A stretch of DNA of 64,000 nt from assembly GCA_965263455.1 (NCBI GenBank), contig CBDHHN010000004.1, positions 1-64,000 of the forward strand. Direction: 5' to 3'. Of this stretch, positions 27,989-36,681 are shown piece by piece (position 1 is the stretch's first letter; each line of letters opens with the position of its first letter). The translations under genes and the position numbers were made by a program. A model generated the notes under the pieces. The model ran no database searches. It worked only from the letters and a program-made list of their open reading frames with translations, and was not told the origin of the DNA. The DNA comes from CADEDH01 sp965263455. Lineage in GTDB: Bacteria > Actinomycetota > Acidimicrobiia > Acidimicrobiales > SZUA-35.

Positions 27989-28311
27989 CGTTGACGGCCG
28001 TCGAGCTCGGCCGCGAAGAAACTCGAAGCGCTCTTCAGGATCTCGTTCGCTCGACGCAGCTCGCGCACCTCACGCTCGAGATCCTTCATCCGCTGCCGCT
28101 CGTCGCTCGTCAGCCCGGGTCGATGGCCGTCATCGATCTCGACCCGGCGGACCCACTTGCGCACCGTCTCCGGTGTCGGGCCCAGTTTCTCGGCGACCGA
28201 ACAGATCGCCTCCCACTGGCTACCCGTGTGGCGCTCCGCTTCGAAGACCATCCGGACCGCGCGTTCACGCAGCTCCGCGGGATACCTCCCCGGCCGTCGT
28301 TGCTCTGTCAT
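27985..28311 (-). CDS. IS3-family transposase OrfA
   Basis: A 108-residue DNA-binding protein with an HTH (YPAELRERAVRMVFE ... ETVRKWVRRVEID) and a C-terminal leucine-zipper coiled coil (MKDLEREVRELRRANEILKSAS), the standard OrfA layout. It binds the inverted repeats and pairs with OrfB. Confidence 0.92.
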   Translation of the reverse strand: MTEQRRPGRYPAELRERAVRMVFEAERHTGSQWEAICSVAEKLGPTPETVRKWVRRVEIDDGHRPGLTSDERQRMKDLEREVRELRRANEILKSASSFFAAELDGRQR

Positions 28312-28361
28312 GGCTCCATCCTCCCAAGAGGTCGAGCCTGCGCGTCACCCGGTGAGGTTCA

Positions 28362-28430
28362 CCCAGTCGGTCGCTGGTGGCTGGGGCGGGTTGGGGTGCC
28401 GGTTGCTGAGCTGGGGGTTTGGTGGTGGGC
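28362..28430. repeat. Right copy of the 69-bp direct repeat (attR-like)
   Basis: Identical to 21296-21364. Its last 8 bases (28423-28430) coincide with the CCA end and acceptor of the tRNA-Val gene read on the opposite strand. Its left edge is exactly the end of the IS element, so the ancestral repeat may have been longer. Confidence 0.85.
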
Positions 28431-28499
28431 GCAGAGGGACTCGAACCCCCGACATCTGCCTTGTAAGGGCAGCGCTCTAGCCAACTGAGCTATGCGCCC
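28423..28499 (-). tRNA. tRNA-Val (anticodon TAC), CCA encoded
   Basis: A 77-base cloverleaf: acceptor GGGCGCA pairs with TGCGCCC, the D arm contains AGCTCAGTTGGCTAGAGC, the anticodon stem CTGCC/GGCAG closes the loop CTTACAA giving anticodon TAC, the T arm contains GGTTCGAGTCC, and the 3' end is ACCA. It reads valine GUA codons and is the likely integration target of the island. Confidence 0.95.
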
Positions 28500-28636
28500 G
28501 ACAAGCAGGTCAGCCTATCGGCGGCGGGCCGGGCAGGGCTCGGCCGACTCGTCACCGCTCTGTCACGGAACGGCAAACGCCCCGCTCCAGGGCCGAACGT
28601 ACGATGGATCGGGCCCCATCGGGGGAACTCCGCCAC

Positions 28637-29101
28637 ATGACCACCATCACCCCTGTCCCATCTTCCAGCTCCGCGTATCGGGTGGTCATCGCCGTGCTGG
28701 CGGTGCTGGCCGTCGTCGGCACGATCGGTCTGCTGGCCGAGGTACTGGAGGCCCAGCCCCTCGAGGCCGGGTCGGGCCGGCTGCAGGTGGGCGGCGACGC
28801 CTTCGACTTCGCCGCAACGTCGTGCTTCATCTCCGACGACGGGTTCACGGCCGCCGGCCACGGCTACCGCGACGGGCGGCGCCACTGGGTGTCGACGTCG
28901 AACGTGAATCTCGACCTGGTCGTCGGCACCGGCGGGCCGCTCGATCGACCGGACGACGAGGACCTCTGGCTCATCGGCGACGAGGTCCTCGGTTGGCAGT
29001 CCGACGGAACCACGATCCAGGCCCAGGCCCTGCTGTCGGACCCCCGAGATCCGGCCCGGGACCCACAGCTCGGGGTGCTTGAGCTTCGCTGCGACGGCTG
29101 A
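28637..29101 (+). CDS. Membrane-anchored hypothetical protein
   Basis: A 154-residue protein with one N-terminal helix (VVIAVLAVLAVVGTIGLLAEV) and an extracytoplasmic beta-rich domain that includes DAFDFAATSCFISDDGFTAAG and ends with LELRCDG, so one disulfide is possible. The family is not recognised. ATG 28637 places the membrane helix near the N terminus as expected. Confidence 0.6.
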   Translation: MTTITPVPSSSSAYRVVIAVLAVLAVVGTIGLLAEVLEAQPLEAGSGRLQVGGDAFDFAATSCFISDDGFTAAGHGYRDGRRHWVSTSNVNLDLVVGTGGPLDRPDDEDLWLIGDEVLGWQSDGTTIQAQALLSDPRDPARDPQLGVLELRCDG

Positions 29102-29123
29102 GCGCCCAGCCGACCGCGCCGCC

Positions 29124-29897
29124 TCACCAGCCCGACTGCATCACCAGCACCTGATCGAGCAGCTCAGGAGTGGCGGCGGCCGCCGGTGACCGGTGCTGGC
29201 CGTCGAGCACGAGCAGGTCACGCCCGTAGGCATCGACGATCGACACCCCGCTCTCCCGACAGATCAGCCAGGCCCCGAGGTAGTCCCACACGTTGAGGTC
29301 ACGGCTCAGGTCGACGAAGGCGTCGAACGATCCGGTGGCCACGGCGCACAGGTCGAGCGCGGCTGCGCCGTAGCACCGGAACTGGGCCCACCCCCCGTGG
29401 GCCGGCGGGAGCCCGTTCACCACGACCATGGCCTGTGACAGCTCCCGGCACCCGGTGGGCCCCAGGTCGACCTCCTCAGCCTCGGCCCCCAGTCCCCGGA
29501 CGGCCCGAAATCGCTCCCCGCTGGCCAGGTTGACCACGTCGGAGGCCAACGGGCCCTCGTCGTCGACGGCGCACAGGCTGATGGCGTACCACGGGAGCGC
29601 CCGGGAGGCGTTGGTCGACCCATCGACGGGGTCGACCACGACCAGGATCTCCCCCTCCCCCGTGATACCGGACTCCTCGCTCAGGACCCGGAACCCGGCC
29701 TCGTGGAGCCCGGCCACCATGATCTCGTCGGCGACGACGTCGTGCTGGTACTGATCGCCCCGAAGACCGGACGGCCCCCAGTCGTCGAGCTCGGACAGCG
29801 CGTCGGCGGTCTCGGCCACCAGGTCGTCGAATACGGACAGGATCTTCTGCGGTTTCACCTGGTGCCTCGCCTGCGGGTTGCCGGGCCGTCGCGCCAC
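29124..29897 (-). CDS. Inositol monophosphatase family protein
   Basis: A 257-residue Mg2+-dependent phosphatase of the IMPase/CysQ/FBPase superfamily. Metal-binding motifs are visible: LSEESG, then VVDPVDGSTNASRALPW, and WDYLGAWLICRESG near the C terminus. Substrates may be inositol phosphate, histidinol phosphate or 3'-phosphoadenosine phosphate; the sequence does not decide. Confidence 0.87.
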   Translation of the reverse strand: MARRPGNPQARHQVKPQKILSVFDDLVAETADALSELDDWGPSGLRGDQYQHDVVADEIMVAGLHEAGFRVLSEESGITGEGEILVVVDPVDGSTNASRALPWYAISLCAVDDEGPLASDVVNLASGERFRAVRGLGAEAEEVDLGPTGCRELSQAMVVVNGLPPAHGGWAQFRCYGAAALDLCAVATGSFDAFVDLSRDLNVWDYLGAWLICRESGVSIVDAYGRDLLVLDGQHRSPAAAATPELLDQVLVMQSGW

Positions 29898-29942
29898 AAT
29901 GTCGTGCCGTCATGGCAGGCTAGAGGGGAAGGAGACCTGAAC

Positions 29943-30506
29943 TTGGCCATCATCGACGTTCCCGGGTACGTGGCGGACCTCAAGGATCACGCCACCGAGC
30001 ATCAGTTCCACGTCCACGACGAGCGGCACTTCATCGAGACCTACTCCATGCGCCAGACCTGGGAGGTCGAACTCCATCCGGAGCGGGCCTGTGGGGGCCC
30101 GCTCGACCTCCACCTCGCCATCGAGGTCGACCCCCGGACCGTCCTCGCCTTCGAGGACCGCATGCTCGACGGGCCCGAGGACGCCGAGCCGCCCACCGGG
30201 TTCACGTTCCCCTTGATCTTCACGTGGGCGCTCCCGCCCCTGGCCGACGCCCCCGACCTGCTCGTGCTGGCGACCGACCTCGCCGGTATCGGCGGCGCCG
30301 AACTCCCGCTCAAGGTCCAGGCCATCGACTCGACCCACGACGTGATCGACGCCCCCGAGCGATCGCTGATGATCGGGTCGACCATCCAGATCGGCCTGGA
30401 CGACATCTTCCTCCAACGAGAGACGCTGTGCGAGGTGTTCGACCGGTGTCACGCCGTGAGCGAGTTCCTCCTCGACCGGGCCCCGGTCTGGCTCGACGAG
30501 ATCTGA
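29943..30506 (+). CDS. Conserved hypothetical protein (TTG start)
   Basis: A 187-residue protein beginning with TTG at 29943; AAGGAG about 8 bases upstream decides this start. It is acidic, rich in strands (FHVHDERHFIETYSMRQTWEVELHP, PTGFTFPLIFTWALPP) and without membrane helices. The family is not recognised. Confidence 0.65.
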   Translation: MAIIDVPGYVADLKDHATEHQFHVHDERHFIETYSMRQTWEVELHPERACGGPLDLHLAIEVDPRTVLAFEDRMLDGPEDAEPPTGFTFPLIFTWALPPLADAPDLLVLATDLAGIGGAELPLKVQAIDSTHDVIDAPERSLMIGSTIQIGLDDIFLQRETLCEVFDRCHAVSEFLLDRAPVWLDEI

Positions 30507-30551
30507 CCGGCTCCGACATCGCCTCGCCCTCGATCGGCGAGGCGAGCGAGG

Positions 30552-31295
30552 TCAGCGCCCGCCGCTGACGTTGATCAAGGCGCCGGTCACGTAGGAGGCG
30601 GCGTCGGACAGCAACCAGCAGATCACGTCGGCCACCTCCTCGGCGCTTCCCCCGCGTTGCATGGGCACGTTGGGGGCCAGCCGCTCGACGCGTCCCGCCT
30701 CCCCACTGGAGGCGTGGATCTCGGTGTGGATCAGGCCCGGGCGAACGGCGTTGACCCGCACGCCCTCGGTCGCCACCTCACGGGCCAGGCCGATGGTCAT
30801 GGTGTCCATGGCCCCCTTGGTGGCGGCATAGTCGATGAACTCGTTCGGGCTGCCCAGGTACGAGGCGGCCGAACTGACGTTGACGAGGGCACCGCCGGGT
30901 CCGCCGTGGGCGGTCGAGAGAGCTCGGACCGCCTCCCGGGCGACCAGGAAGGCGCCGACCACGTTCACGGCGGTCACCTCCTGGAGCCGGTCGGCGGTGA
31001 ACGTGTCGAGACGGGCCTGCTGGTGGAGGATGCCGGCGTTGTTGACCACGGCGGTGACCGAACCCAGATCGGCCGCCCGCCGGAACAACCCGACGACGTC
31101 GGCCTCGACGGCCACATCCCCGGCGACGGCCAGGGCCCGGCGCCCCTCCCCCTCGACCGCCGCCACCACGGCGGCGGCGCTGGCCGCGTCACTCCGGTAG
31201 TTGACCACCACATCGTGACCGGCCCGGGCCGCGGCCACCGCCGTGGCCGCCCCGATGCCTCTGCCCCCTCCGGTGATGACCACGACGCCGTCCAT
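30552..31295 (-). CDS. Short-chain dehydrogenase/reductase (SDR)
   Basis: A 247-residue classical SDR: cofactor loop TGGGRGIGAA, NNAG motif VVNNAGI, catalytic Ser in VNVSSAASYLG, and YAATK with catalytic Tyr and Lys. After the active site PGLIHTEIH and the C-terminal SYVTGALINVSGG follow the family pattern. The residue after the first strand (NYRSD) suggests NADP. It resembles glucose/3-oxoacyl-ACP reductase-type SDRs; the substrate is open. Confidence 0.9.
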   Translation of the reverse strand: MDGVVVITGGGRGIGAATAVAAARAGHDVVVNYRSDAASAAAVVAAVEGEGRRALAVAGDVAVEADVVGLFRRAADLGSVTAVVNNAGILHQQARLDTFTADRLQEVTAVNVVGAFLVAREAVRALSTAHGGPGGALVNVSSAASYLGSPNEFIDYAATKGAMDTMTIGLAREVATEGVRVNAVRPGLIHTEIHASSGEAGRVERLAPNVPMQRGGSAEEVADVICWLLSDAASYVTGALINVSGGR

Positions 31296-31305
31296 GGCGA
31301 TCACG

Positions 31306-32193
31306 CTAGCGGTGGGCCTCGAGGGCGATGACGCAATCGAGTTCCCAGCTGTCCCAGCCGACCTGATCGGGGCGGGCCCGGAACACCATCTGGGCCGGGA
31401 GGTTGGCCGGCCGCCGACCGGTGCGCGGAAACCACGACCGGTACAGGTGATCCCAGGCGTCGGCCACCTCGACCAGCGGTCCCGAGCACCGAACCGACAC
31501 CGCGGGGCCCTCCGGCAGCCGCCGCTCCGCCAGCGGCGCCTCGATCACGACGCCGTCCGGCACCACCGCCCCGAACTCGAGGTGGACCCGGTCGAGAGGG
31601 GTGGTCTCGTGGTCGTCCCAACTCATGGCCACCAGGCCCCAGTCGGGGCCCAGGCCCGCTTCGCCGGCCCAGGCCGCCAGTCGGTCGTAGTCGGCCGACA
31701 GGTCGTCGAGGCCGATGACCCCCCGGGCCCGGACCGCGGCCAGCCGCCGAGCCGCCAGTTCCACGATGCGGGTGTCGGCCTCCCGGTCGGCCGGGGGCGG
31801 CACCGCTTCCGGTCCGTCTCCGAACCGTCGACGCCCCGGTTCCAGCGACGATGGGGAGCTGCCGTGGGCCCGGCGGTAGGAGCGGGACAGCTCCGAGGCT
31901 CCGGACAGGCCGACGTCGAGGGCGATGTCGGTGAGGCGACGATGGGGGTTGGCCGCCATCAGTTTGGCCGCCCGGTCGAGCCGGGCCCGCCGGACGAAGG
32001 CGACCGGGGTCTCACCGGCCACGGCGGTGAAGAGGCGGTGGAAGTGGAAGGGCGAGACCTGGGCCACCTCGGCCAGGGTCCGGAGGTCGAGGTGGCCGTC
32101 GAGGTTGCGGCGGACATGATCGGTGACCCGGGCCACCGTCGCCTCCCAGGCGGGAGCAACGTTGGTGGCGGGCTCGGGGTCGTCGGCCGGCAT
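31306..32193 (-). CDS. AraC-type regulator with GyrI-like effector domain
   Basis: A 295-residue regulator. The N-terminal AraC/XylS DNA-binding domain has two HTHs (LRTLAEVAQVSPFHFHRLFTAV and LTDIALDVGLSGASELSRSYRRAHG). The C-terminal ~150 residues are a GyrI/SOUL-like effector-binding domain (VHLEFGAVVPDG, SWFPRTGRRP). Members such as Rob and SoxS-like or BmrR-type proteins sense small molecules. ATG 32193 is used; the longer frame start is not supported. Its stop lies 10 bases from the SDR start, so the two genes may be co-transcribed. Confidence 0.88.
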   Translation of the reverse strand: MPADDPEPATNVAPAWEATVARVTDHVRRNLDGHLDLRTLAEVAQVSPFHFHRLFTAVAGETPVAFVRRARLDRAAKLMAANPHRRLTDIALDVGLSGASELSRSYRRAHGSSPSSLEPGRRRFGDGPEAVPPPADREADTRIVELAARRLAAVRARGVIGLDDLSADYDRLAAWAGEAGLGPDWGLVAMSWDDHETTPLDRVHLEFGAVVPDGVVIEAPLAERRLPEGPAVSVRCSGPLVEVADAWDHLYRSWFPRTGRRPANLPAQMVFRARPDQVGWDSWELDCVIALEAHR

Positions 32194-32293
32194 GGTCCTG
32201 AGCCTAGAAGGGCAAGATCGGCCAAGACCGGCGACCGGCGTGGACCTACGCTTCGGCCATGAGCCCCAGCCCGAACACGACGGCGGTCCCGTC

Positions 32294-32638
32294 GTGAGCC
32301 GCAAGCCCGCCTATCCGGGCCCCGAGGACCGCCTGACCTGGTACCGGGAACTGGTCGAAGCCCATCCCGAGGCCGAACTGAAGGGGGCGAAGAACCCCTA
32401 CACCTCGCGCAACGGTTGGATGACCAGCTTCCTCGATCCCGACGGCTGCCTGTGCCTCCGGCTCCCGGCCGACGACCGGGCCCGGACCGAGGCCGAGTTT
32501 GGCGGGACCGCAGTCCGCCAGTACGGCCGCAACATGCCCGAGTTCGTGCTCGTGCCCCGGGAGGGACCGACCGACGCCGACGTGGGCCACTGGTTCGCCC
32601 GGAGCTGGGACTGGGTCGGGACCAAACCCCCGAAGTAG
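32294..32638 (+). CDS. Small conserved protein, possibly TfoX N-domain-like
   Basis: A 114-residue protein, GTG start at 32294, with GWMTSFLDPDGCLCLRLPADDR and QYGRNMPEFVLVP. The strand-turn pattern and the closing HWFARSWDWVGTK resemble TfoX_N/MmcQ-like small proteins, but this is a weak match. Divergent from the AraC-type gene. Confidence 0.55.
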   Translation: MSRKPAYPGPEDRLTWYRELVEAHPEAELKGAKNPYTSRNGWMTSFLDPDGCLCLRLPADDRARTEAEFGGTAVRQYGRNMPEFVLVPREGPTDADVGHWFARSWDWVGTKPPK

Positions 32639-32736
32639 GCCGCCGGTGGACCCGCCCGGGCCCTCACCCGGGCCGCCCTCGGACCAGGAAACGAACCGGG
32701 CTCGTTGCGGCCGTGGCCATAGGCTGGTGGGTGGCC

Positions 32737-35700
32737 ATGGATCCCATCTCCTACCCGCCCGAGCTACCCATCTCCCAACGTCGAGACGAGCTGTTGGCCA
32801 CCATCGAGGCCAACCAGGTCGTCGTCGTGGCGGGCGAGACCGGGTCCGGCAAGTCGACCCAGCTCCCGAAGCTCTGCCTCGAGTTGGGTCGGGGTGACGA
32901 GCGGTTCATCGGCCACACCCAACCCCGGCGCATCGCGGCCCGGGCCATCGCCGAGCGGGTGGCCAGCGAGTTGGGCTCCGGACTGGGCGACACCGTCGGC
33001 TACACGGTGCGCTTCAATGACCGGGTCGGCCCCCGGACCCGGCTCAAGCTCATGACCGACGGCATCCTGTTGGCCGAGATCCCGCGCGATCGGAAGCTGT
33101 CCCGCTACGACACGATCATCATCGACGAGGCCCACGAGCGGAGCCTCAACATCGACTTCATTCTCGGCTACCTGAAACAGCTCCTACCTCGCCGGCCCGA
33201 CCTGAAGGTCATCATCACCTCGGCCACCATCGACACCGACCGGTTCTCCCGTCACTTCGACGATGCGCCCGTGATCGAGGTCTCGGGCCGGACCTACCCG
33301 GTCGAGGTCGTGTACCGACCGATCGACGGCAGCGACGGGCGGGAACCGGTCGACCAGAACACCGGGATCGCCGAGGCCGTCACCGATCTGTGGCGGGCCG
33401 ACAACGGCGACGTTCTGGTGTTCTGCTCGGGTGAGCGGGAGATTCGGGAGGCGGCCGACACCGTGGCCGACCTCGACCTCCCGGGAGCCGAGATCCTGCC
33501 CCTCTACGCCCGGTTGTCGGCAGCCGAGCAGCATCGGGTCTTCGCCCGCCACGACCGTCGGCGGGTCGTCATCGCCACCAATGTGGCCGAGACCTCCGTC
33601 ACCGTCCCCGGGATCGGCTCGGTCGTCGACACCGGCACCGCCCGCATCTCCCGCTACAGCCACCGGACCAAGGTGCAACGCCTGCCGATCGAGCCCGTTT
33701 CGCAGGCCTCGGCCAACCAGCGGGCCGGCCGCTGCGGACGGATCGGGCCCGGTACCTGCATCCGCCTCTACAGCGAGGACGACTACGACAGCCGACCCGA
33801 GTTCACCGAGCCCGAGATCCGGCGGACCAACCTGGCGTCGGTCATCCTCCAGATGGCCAACCTGGGCCTGGGCCGGGCCGAGGACTTCCCTTTCGTCGAC
33901 CCGCCCGAGCTACGCAGCATCCGCAACGGCATCGAGTTGCTCACCGAGCTCGACGCCCTCGACCCCGACCACGAGGGCACCCGACGATGGCTGACCCCGA
34001 CCGGTCGTCGCCTGGCCCGGATCCCGGTCGACCCCCGTTACGCCCGGATGCTGGTCGAGGCCGAGGAGCAGGGCTGCCTCGACGAGGTCATGATCATCGT
34101 GGCCGGCCTGTCCGTCCAGGACCCGCGGGAGCGGCCGGCCGAGGAGCGAACCCAGGCCGACGAGTCGCACCGCCGGTTCGCCGACCCCGAGTCGGACTTC
34201 CTGTCCTATCTCAACCTGTGGGACCACCTGACGACGGCCCGCAAGGAACGATCCCGCAACCAGTTCCGCCGGATGTGTCGGCGTGAGTACCTCAACCACA
34301 ACCGGATCCTGGAGTGGAACGACCTCTACGCCCAGCTTCGGCAGGTCCTTCGGGACGAACGGCTCGGCGGCGGGGGGCCAGGTGGAGGAAACGGTGGAGG
34401 AAAGGGTGGAGGACAGGCTGGAGAGCCGAGCAGCGGGCGGGCCGACGGGCGCCGTCGGCGCCGGGGCCGGGGCCGAGGGGGCGAGGGCCACGGCGGGCGC
34501 AGGGCCCAGCCCCGCTACGAGGGTCGGGGCGACGCCATCGACGGGCCCGACCGCTTCGGTGGCCCGGAGCGGCGGGAGGCCATCCACCGGTCGATCCTGG
34601 CCGGGCTCCTGTCCCAGATCGGCTACCGGCTCCCCCCTCCCGACAAGCGGCGAGACGAGGGAAACGCCCGGGGCCGCCGGGGTCGGCGCCCCCAGACCGA
34701 GTACCAGGGGGCCCGCAACAGCCGGTTCGTCATCGCCCCCGGCTCGGCCCTGACCCGCTCCGGGCCACCATGGGTGATGGCGGCCGAGGTGGTCGAGACC
34801 GACCGCCTCCGGGCCCGGGTGGCGGCTGGGATCCAGCCGGGATGGATCGAGGACCTGGCCGCTCATCTCGTCACCTACGGCTACGGCGAGCCGTGGTGGG
34901 ATCGGCAACGGGGATCGGCGTCGGTGTCGGAGCGGGTCATGTTGTTCGGCCTCACGCTGGTGGCCAACCGGACCCGCCAACTCTCCCAGGTCGACCCGGC
35001 CCTGGCCCGCGAGCTGTTCATCCACCACGCCCTGGTCGAGGGCGAATGGGACAGCGACCACGCCTTCCTGGCCCGCAACCGCGGGCTGGTCGACGAGGTG
35101 CGGTCCCTGGAGGACCGGACCCGCCGCCGCGACCTCCTGGTCGAGGCCAAGGTGGTGCACGACTTCTACCACCACCGCGTTCCCGACGAGGTGGCCGGCG
35201 CCGGCCACTTCAACCGATGGTGGAAGACGACCAGCCGGACCGATCCGGAGCTGCTGGACCTGACCCGGGACGAGTTGCTGGACCCGGCGGCCGAGACAGT
35301 CGACGAGGCCGACTATCCCGACGGTTGGCTCCAGGACGACCTCGACCTGGAGCTGGCCTACGAGTTCGATCCGACCAGCCCCCTCGACGGCGTCAGCGTG
35401 CTGGTCCCGGTCGAGGTCCTCAACCGGCTCGACCCGGCCCCGTTCACCTGGAACGTCCCGGGCTTTCGCCGCCAGCTCATCGACGCCCACATCCGGTCCC
35501 TCCCCAAGTCGCTCCGCCGTCCCCTGACCCCGGTGACCGACACGGTCGAGGACCTGGTCGACACCCTCGACCCGGGGGCCGGTCCGCTGTCCGAGGTCCT
35601 GGCCCGCGAGCTGGGACGTCGTCACGGGCTCGCGGTCACGACCGACGACTTCGACCAGACCCGCATCCCCGACCACCTGCGCCCCCTGTTCCGGGTGATC

Positions 35701-36675
35701 AACGACCGCTACGAACTCCTGGCCGAGGGTCGCGATCTCGATCGGCTCCGCCTGACCCTCGACGCCCAGGTCCGCTCGACCCTGGCCGGGCTGGCCGCCG
35801 AGGACAACGACTGGGAACGGACCGGCATCACCCGATGGGACTTCGGCTCCCTTCCCCGGACCGTCGACACCGGCACCATCAAGGCCCATCCAGCCCTGGT
35901 CGACGACGGCGACTCGGTGTCCATCCGCCTCCAACCGTCCCCGGCCGACCAGGAGGCGGCCATGTGGCCCGGGGTCCGGCGCCTGCTACGACTCCATCTA
36001 CCGTCGCCGGTCCGACGCCTCGACCGCCTGTTCCCCGAGCGGACCAAGCTCGACCTGCTGAAGGGCCACGTCCAATCCAAGGCCGAGTGGTACAACGACA
36101 TCATCTCGGCCGCCCTCGACGACGTATTGGAGGAGGCCGGCGGCCCGGTGTGGAACGAGGGCGACTTCACCGCTCTGGTCGCTCGGGCCGACGGCCGCCT
36201 GGGCGAACTCCTGGTCGACGCCGTCCCCCACGTGGGTCGGATCCTGGAGCTGCTGGACGAGATCACGGCCAAGCTCGACCGGCTCGACTCGGACTCCCAC
36301 CTGCTGTCCACCGACGACGTCCGGGCCCACCTGGGCCGCCTCACCTACCCGGGGTTCGTCACCGGGGTGGGGTTGAGCCGACTGGAGGACATCACCCGGT
36401 TCCTCACCGCAATCGGTCGCCGCCTGGACGGCATCGGCCGCAACCCCCAGCGCGACCTGGAGTTGTTGGCCACCTGTCGCCGCCTCGACAACGAACTGGC
36501 CGAACTGGCCGTCGGCCGAGCGGGCTCCCCCGCGGTCGAGGAGCTGGTGTGGATGCTGGAGGAACTCCGGGTGTCGCTGTTCGCCCAGGGCCTCGGGGCC
36601 AGGGGTCGGGTCAGCGAGAAGCGGGTCCGCCGGGCGCTGGAGGCCCTGCGGACCTCGGGACGGCCCGGCCCCTGA
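32737..36675 (+). CDS. hrpA: ATP-dependent RNA helicase HrpA (DEAH box)
   Basis: A 1,312-residue DEAH/RHA helicase, close to the usual HrpA length. Motifs in order: I (GETGSGKSTQ), II (DEAH in IIIDEAHERS), III (SAT), V (TNVAETSVTVPG) and VI (NQRAGRCGRI), then the HA2 and OB-like regions and the long C-terminal DUF3418 part. HrpA acts on RNA, including rescue of stalled ribosomes in E. coli. Residues about 540-605 are a Gly/Arg-rich insertion resembling RGG RNA-binding tails. ATG 32737 directly precedes the conserved N terminus. Confidence 0.94.
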   Translation: MDPISYPPELPISQRRDELLATIEANQVVVVAGETGSGKSTQLPKLCLELGRGDERFIGHTQPRRIAARAIAERVASELGSGLGDTVGYTVRFNDRVGPRTRLKLMTDGILLAEIPRDRKLSRYDTIIIDEAHERSLNIDFILGYLKQLLPRRPDLKVIITSATIDTDRFSRHFDDAPVIEVSGRTYPVEVVYRPIDGSDGREPVDQNTGIAEAVTDLWRADNGDVLVFCSGEREIREAADTVADLDLPGAEILPLYARLSAAEQHRVFARHDRRRVVIATNVAETSVTVPGIGSVVDTGTARISRYSHRTKVQRLPIEPVSQASANQRAGRCGRIGPGTCIRLYSEDDYDSRPEFTEPEIRRTNLASVILQMANLGLGRAEDFPFVDPPELRSIRNGIELLTELDALDPDHEGTRRWLTPTGRRLARIPVDPRYARMLVEAEEQGCLDEVMIIVAGLSVQDPRERPAEERTQADESHRRFADPESDFLSYLNLWDHLTTARKERSRNQFRRMCRREYLNHNRILEWNDLYAQLRQVLRDERLGGGGPGGGNGGGKGGGQAGEPSSGRADGRRRRRGRGRGGEGHGGRRAQPRYEGRGDAIDGPDRFGGPERREAIHRSILAGLLSQIGYRLPPPDKRRDEGNARGRRGRRPQTEYQGARNSRFVIAPGSALTRSGPPWVMAAEVVETDRLRARVAAGIQPGWIEDLAAHLVTYGYGEPWWDRQRGSASVSERVMLFGLTLVANRTRQLSQVDPALARELFIHHALVEGEWDSDHAFLARNRGLVDEVRSLEDRTRRRDLLVEAKVVHDFYHHRVPDEVAGAGHFNRWWKTTSRTDPELLDLTRDELLDPAAETVDEADYPDGWLQDDLDLELAYEFDPTSPLDGVSVLVPVEVLNRLDPAPFTWNVPGFRRQLIDAHIRSLPKSLRRPLTPVTDTVEDLVDTLDPGAGPLSEVLARELGRRHGLAVTTDDFDQTRIPDHLRPLFRVINDRYELLAEGRDLDRLRLTLDAQVRSTLAGLAAEDNDWERTGITRWDFGSLPRTVDTGTIKAHPALVDDGDSVSIRLQPSPADQEAAMWPGVRRLLRLHLPSPVRRLDRLFPERTKLDLLKGHVQSKAEWYNDIISAALDDVLEEAGGPVWNEGDFTALVARADGRLGELLVDAVPHVGRILELLDEITAKLDRLDSDSHLLSTDDVRAHLGRLTYPGFVTGVGLSRLEDITRFLTAIGRRLDGIGRNPQRDLELLATCRRLDNELAELAVGRAGSPAVEELVWMLEELRVSLFAQGLGARGRVSEKRVRRALEALRTSGRPGP

Positions 36676-36681
36676 ACAGGG

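Larger units (their letters stand above)
27055..28361 (-). mobile_element. IS3-family insertion sequence (~1.3 kb)
   Basis: Bounded by 26-bp terminal inverted repeats (27055-27080 and 28336-28361) starting TGAACCTCACCGGGT with three mismatches. It holds two overlapping transposase frames. No target-site duplication is seen: the flanks are GTC on the left and CCC on the right. The right end abuts the 69-bp repeat exactly. Confidence 0.88.
21296..28430. mobile_element. ~7.1-kb accessory island at tRNA-Val
   Basis: A perfect 69-bp direct repeat bounds this segment at 21296-21364 and 28362-28430. The right copy runs into the last bases of a tRNA-Val gene, a common integration target. The DNA between is lower in G+C than the flanks and carries a probable defence operon, a double-HTH remnant next to the left repeat, and an IS3-family element against the right repeat. 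No intact integrase is seen, so the element appears immobilised. Confidence 0.7.
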
